From Helichrysum umbraculigerum (taxonomy: Eukaryota > Streptophyta > Magnoliopsida > Asterales > Asteraceae), in the NCBI GenBank assembly GCA_949592205.1, contig CATIUR010000003.1:19867501-19931500 (forward strand): DNA of 64,000 bases. The letters are read 5' to 3'. The notes under the pieces were generated by a model that did no database searches, was not told the origin of the DNA, and worked only from the letters and a program-made list of their open reading frames with translations. Both the position numbers and the translations under genes were made by a program. Of the stretch, positions 56,787 through 64,000 are shown in pieces (positions within the stretch are counted from its first letter, which is position 1; each line of letters opens with the position of its first letter).

Positions 56787-57012
56787 GATAGCCGATTGGC
56801 TGGAGCATAGCCGATAGGCTGGAGCATACCCGATAAGCTGGATCATAGCTGATAGGCTGGATCATAGCCGATAGGCTATGATCATAGCCGATAGGCTGAA
56901 GCATACCCGATAGGCTGGATCATAGCCGATAGGCTGAAGTATACCCGATCGACTGAAGTATAGCCGATAGGCTGGAGCATACCCGATCGGCTGAAGTATA
57001 GCCGATCGGCTA
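56787..57012. repeat. Tandem repeats AGCCGATAGGCT, copy 2
   Basis: Same tract as 30290-30515 with a few substitutions. Confidence 0.85.
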
Positions 57013-57884
57013 TGAGGTCGTTTCAGGTCTGTTCGTGCAGGTTTGAGTGAAATCAGCTTCTAGCTCGAATTTGTGGACATAATTAGTTCATAGCACACTA
57101 AAGCATGATGATATATGTAATTTAAACACTAAAATTTGAAGAAAAAGTGGGTGATTCCTTTCGATTAATTTGAAGACCGAATGATGATGATGATGGTGAT
57201 GAAGATGAAGAAGATGATGGAGATGAAGATGGTGAAGATGATTATGCTTGTTGCTGCTACACTTTGTTGTTGTTGATGAATTGTTGTTGTTGTTGTTGAG
57301 ATAGGTAGAGACCGAGAGAGAGTTGAGATTGATGATGATAATGAAATGAAAGAAGAAGGGTGCGTTTGTTATGGTCGACCAGCTCCAATTATTGGAGTTG
57401 GTTGGCTCCATGCGCAGTACAAAATACCCGTATTTTTGTACCTGATCGTAAAGTAGTATAATGTTTTCAAATGATAAATTCCTAAAAATGAAATTGTATA
57501 TACTTTTAATTGAAGTATTTTATAAAGATACTTTTAGTGAGATATAAAAATATATCTTTGTTTTAAGTTTGAATGACGGATATGGTTCGAATGGTTTCGT
57601 CATGTTGAGTACAATTTGAATGTAACGTAATATGTTATAATTTTTATCCAGGTAAATAATAATTATTATTTTCGATAATAATACATTATTTATATGTTTT
57701 GTCACGAATGTTTTGATTTGTACGATACGAATTACTTTATATATTATCAAAATAATATATAATAAATAATGAGTGTATTAAATAATAGTTCCATATTACT
57801 TCATACTTGAGTTCACCAACGCCCGTATACATGAGTCAGAAATTTGGCCGATTTTGATAATGCACGATTAAATTTAATCGCGTA

Positions 57885-57887
<3 letters not shown>

Positions 57888-57940
<53 letters not shown>
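57888..57940. repeat. (AT)n microsatellite
   Basis: About 26 uninterrupted AT units; gives a spurious Tyr-Ile ORF on the minus strand. Confidence 0.95.
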
Positions 57941-57942
<2 letters not shown>

Positions 57943-57948
57943 ACAATA

Positions 57949-58340
57949 CTAGCACATTGCCCGCGCGAAAGTGGCAGGTTAAAGTTTGAGCTAGATTCTT
58001 GATTTAAGATGTTTGACATGGAACGAAGGTTTAACGGATTGGATATTAATACCAATGATTCAAATATATTTGAAGTAGTATATTAGACATTTGAAATTTT
58101 GTGAATAAGTAGTGATCATTTAAGTAATAAAAAGATACAGAGTACTATTTATTATTAGTGATTATGTATTATGTATATATTTAAATTATAGTCATTAAAA
58201 AGTTATTATGTTACCAAAATAGTCTATTATTTCCAAATTAAAAAGTCAATGCTATCATTGAGGGGTAATTTAGTAACTTCCGATCTTCATTCTTAAAGTA
58301 CTAAAAGGAAAAGTGCCAAATGATTTATAAGGTAGTTAGA
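57949..58340 (-). mobile_element. Small non-autonomous Helitron, 392 bp
   Basis: In sense it starts TCTAACTACCTTATAAATCATTT and ends GCGCGGGCAATGTGCTAG, typical plant Helitron ends (TC...CTAG), between host A (57948) and T (58341). Removing it restores continuous Tekay LTR sequence (AACAATA then TACATATTAAT, compare 17884-17915). No coding capacity. Confidence 0.8.
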
Positions 58341-58441
58341 TACATATTAATACACACAATTAGCCTAATACATAGCACTAATTACATGTATTACTAGATG
58401 ATTAGGAACTAATAACTAGTCCTAATTTGACGGATGTCACA
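58341..58441 (-). repeat. Family-2 Tekay LTR, copy 2, terminal segment
   Basis: Matches the outer end of the family-1 LTR (ACTAGTCCTAATTTG.CGG.TGT.ACA), ending GATGTCACA at 58441. Confidence 0.8.
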
Positions 58442-59608
58442 TAACAACTATGGTTGTTGTTACTATAATGAAATATATAATCTTTTTTCTTAAACGATAT
58501 AATGGAGATATATAAAAGGTTTTTAATTAATTTAAGAATCAGATCTCTTTCTTTAACTAAATTATATTTGTTACAACTACTGACAGTTATATTAAATCGA
58601 AGTGTCTATGATTCTTATCAACTAAAATATATCAACAATCACCTATTATATAATTTACGGAGTATTAATTTACATTTTTTATTTAAATTATAAAAACGTT
58701 GTTTTGTTAAAAATTCTAAAGAAAAAAATATTGTACTTACCAAAACTTAAATTACGTGTAGAATTTTACCAAATAAAGCTTGCTTTTTTCAATAACATAA
58801 AAAAGAAAAAAAAAATGGATTTTAGAAATGGTAAAAAACAACTTGTGATTTATAATAGGGAATTGCTAAGGTGTGCTTCCGTGGCACAAGATAAAATGCA
58901 TTGAATAAAGTCAAAATTTCTTTATATATCATTGCCTACATCCCAATTTAAGTATTCATCTTTCATTTTCGGGATGTCCCAACATAATTGTCCAATTTCA
59001 GAAACCATATAAGTAGAGAAAAATGAAATATTAAGGATGCGATTAATTCTGTGAGCCACACTAGGCACATAATCTTTACGATTGTTAACTTCTAATTTTC
59101 CCTCTATACTTCGATTTCGTTATTTATAAGAAGATTCCTTTACGATTCAATGCTCTTTGATTTTTCATGAATGCTATCATAAACAAATCTACTCTCTATA
59201 GTCCTCTTTCAATTTAAACCATAAAACATCTAAGTAGAGAAAAATGAAATCTTAAGGATACGATTAATATCGTGAGCCACACCAGGCACATAACCTTTAA
59301 GATTGTTAACTTCTAATATGTTCTCCATACTTTCAAATATCGTTATTTATAAGAAGACTCATTTACGATTCAATGCGCTCTTTAACTTATCACGAATGCT
59401 ATCCTAAACAAACATACTCTCTACTCACATAAATTAGTACCGCCGATAGGCTTTATATACATACTATCTAAAAAGATTATCTACAACTTGCATATATGTT
59501 TTACTTACATATAAAACGATACAACTTGATCATACACAGAATATTAGTACTTATAAAAATCAATTACGTTCTCAAGAGCCCATGTGTATACACGGGTTTG
59601 ACGTCTAG
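58442..59608 (+). mobile_element. AT-rich segment ending in a Helitron 3' terminus
   Basis: The right end has a near-palindrome CCCATGTGTATACACGGG (59580-59597), eight bases, then CTAG (59605-59608) followed by T, the standard 3' end of a plant Helitron in plus orientation. I could not fix its 5' TC end. A duplicated block of about 190 bp lies inside (59011-59200 and 59231-59424). No ORF with recognisable coding content. Confidence 0.6.
59011..59424. repeat. Tandem duplication, about 190-bp units
   Basis: Two units, each beginning AAGTAGAGAAAAATGAAAT and ending ACTCTCTA; roughly 85% identical by eye. Confidence 0.8.
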
Positions 59609-59768
59609 TACTAAGTAATAATGGACTAATCGTGTAAAAATTGGGGTTATTGTTCGATGGGTTAAAAACATTTTTTTTTTTCGTAAATTATTTTTTTACA
59701 ATAAATAAAAATGACAGGTCATCAATTCATGAATATTAATAACAGTTATATTAAATTAAATACATTGT

Positions 59769-59832
<64 letters not shown>

Positions 59833-59836
59833 CAAG
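59609..59836. repeat. AT-rich segment with (AT)n microsatellite
   Basis: T-run near 59671 and about 28 AT units at 59772-59828. Nothing else recognised. Confidence 0.8.
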
Positions 59837-60308
59837 TGACTGATTTATTCATATCAAGTAATAATAACAATTTTAAACCCAAATCTTTGACACAATTTTT
59901 CGTGACTAAGGTTTACGAATTGAGTGACAACTAGTTTGCGTCACTAACTAGCATAATATAGTAACCAATCTTATTCACGTCACTAATTTTTGTCTCTAAT
60001 TCTAAACGAATGTGTTTAACAAATAATTTAGTGATCTATTAATGACAACCAACTCATTCATCACTAATTAGTGTCGGCATGCATTTTCCATCACTAAGTT
60101 GAATGCATAGTGACATTTATAAAAGTCGTCACTTAAGTTTTTCACTAAGGGTGGTGATATTTTCACCAAAGTTTTTGATAAATCCACCATAATTGTGCAT
60201 CTACTTTTTGTACAGTACAAATATTTAATGCACAAGTATGGTAGATTTATCAAAAAGTTTGGTGGAAATATCATCACCCTTTCACTAAAGGGTATTTTTC
60301 TTGTTGTG
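59837..60308. mobile_element. CACTA-like right end with subterminal repeats
   Basis: Ends TTTTTCTTGTTGTG at 60308, the inverse of a CACTACAAGAAAA-type terminus. About a dozen GTCACTAA / GTGAC motifs in both orientations precede it, typical subterminal repeats. The left end is not identified. A MITE interrupts it at 60149-60279. Confidence 0.6.
60149..60279. mobile_element. 131-bp Mutator-like MITE
   Basis: Almost entirely two inverted arms (GGGTGGTGATATTTTCACC ... and its complement) of about 52 bp around a short AT-rich centre. TTTCACTAA is repeated exactly on both sides (60140-60148 and 60280-60288); a 9-bp duplication is the Mutator hallmark. The minus ORF 60068-60277 crosses it and is not a gene. 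Confidence 0.85.
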
Positions 60309-61545
60309 AATGCAAAAATAGTCGCATCACCATTAAGTTAGTTTGCGAAGACTTAAAATCTCAAGTCATCTCATAGCAAAAGTTTTTTCAATTTTCCGCT
60401 AGCAAAAGTCATTTTTAAGTCATTTAATTTTATCGTACGTTTGAGATGCCCTCATCCTCATGACATTATTAAGATGCCCTCATCCTCATGATCATTATTA
60501 AGATCTATCGTTTTTATACAATGGCTAACATACACTAGTATAGTTGGTATTTAAAGACTACATAGTTACATAGTTAGATCACCCCTCAATTTTTGGGTTC
60601 GATCTTCTCCGATGCAAAAGACTAGTCACATCACCTTATAGTCATTTTGCGAAGACTAAAAAATCTCAAGTCATCTCATAGCAAAGGCTTTTTTCAATCA
60701 TTTTCCGCTTAGCAAAAGTCATTTAATTTTATTGTACGTACGTTTGAGATGCCCTCATCCTCATGTCACCCCAAAAGGAAGGCATTTCGGCACTAAAGTA
60801 CGTGGCCATCTATCTTGACCGGGAAAGGGGGGAGGTCTTTTTTGGACTGGGAAGTGCCGAAGAAGGATCTATCGGTTTATTACAATGGCTTATTTAATTA
60901 CTTGCATACGTATTGTCAATAATTCTTACGCCATGTGTCCTAGTTTCTAAATTAAGAATGATCGTGATGTGCCAAATCATATATCTACTTTCATGTATCC
61001 TCCGAATGGCTGGATTTTACTTGTAATGATAAGTCGATCAATATATATAAGAACCTAAAGATCCGTATTACAGAGTTTTGTACGTACTTAATGAGACACT
61101 ATACTAGCTACGGAACTAGGGAAGTATGTTATAGTTCAGTTGATCAGTAGGCTCAAACCGTTTATGTAATCTAAGTTTAACTTGCTTTAAATTAAACTGT
61201 TTGTAACTAGCCTCTAGTTTCTTTGCTTAGGTTCTTAGTTTTTTGATAAAATCTACTTCTTTTAGAAAAAAAACAGTTGATGAGTGGTTTACTCTTTTTC
61301 ACTAAACCACTTGCAAAGACTTCCAAGTTGTAAATATCGAATACGAACGTACGTGAAGAATACTGCATCGCCTCGGAGACCCGACTGGTCCAAAAGGACA
61401 GCACTACAATATTTGAAAGAAATATGTGCGCGATAATTATATTTAATTTATTTAATCTGATGATTAAGACACTAATGGGTCATACTGATGCATCACCAAC
61501 GGAAAGATATTTATTATAGGTGATAATAAATATGAAGGTATTAAT
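60309..61545. other. Unassigned segment between CACTA ends, with direct repeats
   Basis: A 155-bp block is repeated at 60310-60462 and 60612-60766 (shared GCGAAGACT, CTCAAGTCATCTCATAGCAAA and GAGATGCCCTCATCCTCATG), and a 28-bp piece is tandemly repeated near 60446-60506. 60780-61545 looks low-copy. A TATATATAAG near 61046 could be a promoter, but no gene follows that I can support. The minus ORF 61207-61404 has no recognisable content. Confidence 0.5.
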
Positions 61546-62000
61546 CACTACAAGAAAAACACCCATTAGTGACGAACAGAATCTGGTCACTAACAGTGAA
61601 ATTTGGTCACTAATGTCAATTAGAGACCAATATTTAAGTCGTCACCATCCGTCACTAAAAGTCCGTCGCTAATTTTATATAGAGACCAAAATGTGCATCT
61701 CGTCACTGAGAAGTGATGAAACTAAAGTAGTCACTAATTGAGTGACAACCTATTTTCGTCACCAAATTCGGTCACTACTATACAAAAACTGGTCACTAAC
61801 TTTGGTACATAGTGACCAACCCAAAAGTGGTCACCGCAACTTCCATCCAGTGACCAACCATTTGGTCACCATGAAGAAGATATTTAAGCTAATTTTTCAC
61901 ATATTTCTTGCTATTGTAAATACAATAAAAGCTACTAATACCATTGAGAAGCTAAAACATAAACTCCATTATATAAACATAAGATAAGATTCAATAAAGA
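61546..62000. mobile_element. CACTA-like left end with subterminal repeats
   Basis: Starts CACTACAAGAAAAACACCC, then about 15 motifs of GTCACTAA / GTGACGA type to about 61870. This is the left terminus of a CACTA element; its right terminus is not in the window. No transposase fragment recognised. Confidence 0.65.
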
Positions 62001-62919
62001 TAAGATTCATTGATCCAAAATAAAACCACTAACATCCCTAATAAGTTGACTAATGAAATCACTTGTACATAACCACAAAACAAAACAAAAACATAGCAAT
62101 TAAAAAGTTCGAAAATTAACTTTGAAGCATTCAAGAGCCACGTGAATTCCATTCTCTTGTTTTCAATCTCTTATATTTAAGCTGCTTCTCTTTAATTTCT
62201 TGATTCTTTCCGAGTACCAGATGGGCCTAAATACATACATTTAATAGATTAATTCACCAAAAAAATGATTGGTTATACAATTTAATTCACTTTAATTACA
62301 TTTTAAAATTCAATTTATTTAATATATACCGATATACAACTATACCGTATGAAGTTGAACCGATGTTCTTTCATGAATATGATCACTCCTGTATGTCATA
62401 TTGTACTCTGTGTAGACACAAATACATAGTTTTGGAGACAAGTCATTCAGGCCCCCCAACGCGTGGAAACTAATGGGTGCCTGAAACTTATTTAAAACTT
62501 TGAAACTCAATAATCAAAATTAATAAATATGAGATAATTATTTAGTGACTAAATTTAATTGTAATTAAGCTTAGTGGTTAAATTATAAATGAGTTATAAT
62601 TTAAATATCTGAATAATAAAGTTTGAGATTAAATATGTAAATATTTGGAATACTTGTTGGACAAATATTAGATTTGATATTTAATTATAAATATAAACTA
62701 CCTAATGGGAAAGGTGAATCAACACAAATACCTAAAAGGTTAAATCCAAATTCTTTTTCTCTCTCCTCTCCCCTTTTAGTCCGAATTTCCAAATGGAGTT
62801 TTGAAATTCGGATCGGTCCGGTTTTGAAATTTGGATTTGTCCGATTTTGAAAAAACATTTTATTTTCAAAATACGATTCTAAAATCTGGATCTTCCAGTT
62901 TTCAAAAGGGATGAAATAA
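62001..62919. other. AT-rich segment, nothing recognised
   Basis: May be the interior of the CACTA-like element. No ORF, RNA gene or clear repeat seen. A short duplicated phrase with GAAATTCGGAT / GAAATTTGGAT lies near 62803-62840. Confidence 0.4.
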
Positions 62920-63614
62920 GGGAGCTAATATTTTCAAGGAGTATTTTACTTCTTTCACATAATTTTAAAGATGAAAGGACAAATATACCCTTTATATTTA
63001 CCATACATTTCTTTACCCAAAAAAAACCATCCTTCCTACAAAACCCATTTCTTCCCCCTATTTTTCCTCCCCGGCCAGCCAAATCATATTTAAAAGTCAA
63101 AATCAAAAGAGCATCTTTTATCCTTTTCCTATAAATTAACTATTAACCTATCAAACTCAAATATACAAACAATTATACAAACTTCTTTATAAAATTGATC
63201 ATAGGCATATATAAATCGGAGTACATGTTGTATGCATATCTACGAGAAAATTAAACGTAGAGAGAGTTACTAATGGCCATTGACCAATCGTGATGTATAA
63301 TGGCTTAAAAATGGAGATCGGAGTGGTATTTAATACTAGTAATATAGATCTAGTAGATGAATTGGGGGGAAAAGAAAGGCAATAAGTTTAAAGGGTTCTC
63401 TACAACTCCGTGTTTCTTACGTTATAAGGACATTTTTATGTTACAGTCCATCCATAGTGGAGGTCGGTAGCCGTCGGCAGTAGGTGAAAAGGATTCTTTG
63501 AGGAAGTCAAAAAGGGTAAAGGAACAAGTGAATAATAACATGAGGGTATGATTGTCTTTTTCATGTTAAAATTATGTGAAAGAAGTAAAACATCCCTTGA
63601 AAATATCAGCTCCC
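62920..63614. mobile_element. 695-bp Mutator-like non-autonomous element
   Basis: Terminal inverted repeats of about 75 bp (GGGAGCTAATATTTTCAAGG at the left; its counterpart GGGAGCTGATATTTTCAAGG on the opposite strand at the right), roughly 80% matched. ATGAAATAA is repeated exactly on both sides (62911-62919 and 63615-63623). No transposase. The minus ORF 62879-63106 crosses the left end and is a chance frame. Confidence 0.85.
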
Positions 63615-63623
63615 ATGAAATAA

Positions 63624-64000
63624 CTAGCGGTTATTCCAAAGGTGATTAGTATCGGTACGAACGAATTAGCATCCTACAACAAAGAAGACGAAGATGTTAG
63701 TCCACTTGTAAATTGAAGATTTAATAAGCTGGATTGATCATACTGAGCAAGTCAATGTAAGTCTTATTATCTTCTGTTTGTTTATATTGATTTAAATACA
63801 AGTACTTGGATCCTTGACAAAGGGTTTATGTTTTGATTAATTTCCCGCAATAATTGTTTATTATTTTTAATTATAAAAGTAGCCTTAAAAACCCTTAAAT
63901 GTTGGCCTTGTTTTAGAACATCCGTTGTGAAAGTCCTTGTCCCATGTTGTCCTACCCCGGAACATGAACAACCCAGATTTAGGACTATTTTGAAGTTATG
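63624..64000. other. Nothing recognised
   Basis: AT-rich, no ORF or repeat that I can support. Confidence 0.4.

Larger units (their letters stand above)
56330..57948 (-). repeat. Family-2 Tekay LTR, copy 2, segment b
   Basis: Duplicate of 29837-30833 plus 33204-33566 without the solo LTR, then the part missing from copy 1. Repeats at 56787-57012 and hairpin at 57379-57401. The donor-like GTAAGG of copy 1 is GAAAGG here (57157-57162). The GAT microsatellite is shorter than in copy 1. It ends in an (AT)n run (57888-57940). Confidence 0.85.

Noticed and set aside
57813..58055. 80-codon minus-strand ORF with Tyr-Ile repeats
   Set aside because: Created by the (AT)n microsatellite and the Helitron end.
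58442..58446. TAACA as right target duplication of the family-2 Tekay
   Set aside because: The left end of that element is lost, so no partner can be shown.
60780..61545. Host gene with promoter near 61046
   Set aside because: TATA-like sequence only; no ORF or exon pattern that I can support.
62879..63106. 75-codon minus-strand gene
   Set aside because: Crosses the left end of a Mutator-like element; no recognisable content.

Overview
This window is nuclear DNA of a flowering plant, very probably a eudicot with a large, repeat-rich genome. The species cannot be named from the sequence. I see no convincing host gene, rRNA or tRNA. Nearly everything is transposable element, and most of it is LTR retrotransposons nested inside one another.

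Layout. (1) 1-2921: a plus-sense LTR of the Tekay/Del (Ty3 chromovirus) type, cut by the window edge. (2) 2922-10443: Athila-type (Ty3) sequence in the order 3' internal region, one LTR, then primer-binding site and decayed gag-pol. It is fused at about 10443 to a 5'-truncated Copia element that ends at its 3' LTR at 13012. (3) 13013-58441: an old minus-sense Tekay element ('family 2') whose gag and leader (13013-15479, 26077-26427) and 5' LTR (from 26428) were repeatedly invaded. A complete young Tekay element ('family 1', 15480-26076) sits in its leader, flanked by ATACA. An Athila LTR sits in its LTR, flanked by GTCAG. (4) The Athila LTR plus about 1.77 kb of family-2 LTR is present twice (26748-33566 and 43060-57681). 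The copies are separated by a non-autonomous Athila-like interior (33567-43059) with no pol, an unrecognised ORF and an ATHILA ORF-1-like ORF. (5) After the duplication each copy took its own insertions: a solo Tekay LTR in copy 1 (30834-33198), and in copy 2 a 7.7 kb non-coding LTR element (44568-52245) and a solo Tekay LTR (53893-56324). Each copy shows the other's empty site. (6) 57949-64000: DNA-transposon debris: a small Helitron, another Helitron 3' end, two CACTA-like ends, and two Mutator-like MITEs with exact 9-bp target duplications.

The most notable signals are structural. Tandem palindrome-core repeats with unrelated sequences occur in nearly every LTR here. A stem with an (N)GGA loop stands just before the polypurine tract in Athila, Tekay and the non-coding element, and Athila carries the hairpin-plus-tract module twice. 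A hairpin at the leader boundary of five Tekay LTRs keeps its pairing while its sequence changes. The young Tekay element also carries an extra coiled-coil-like ORF before gag. All identity and age statements come from reading by eye and are approximate.
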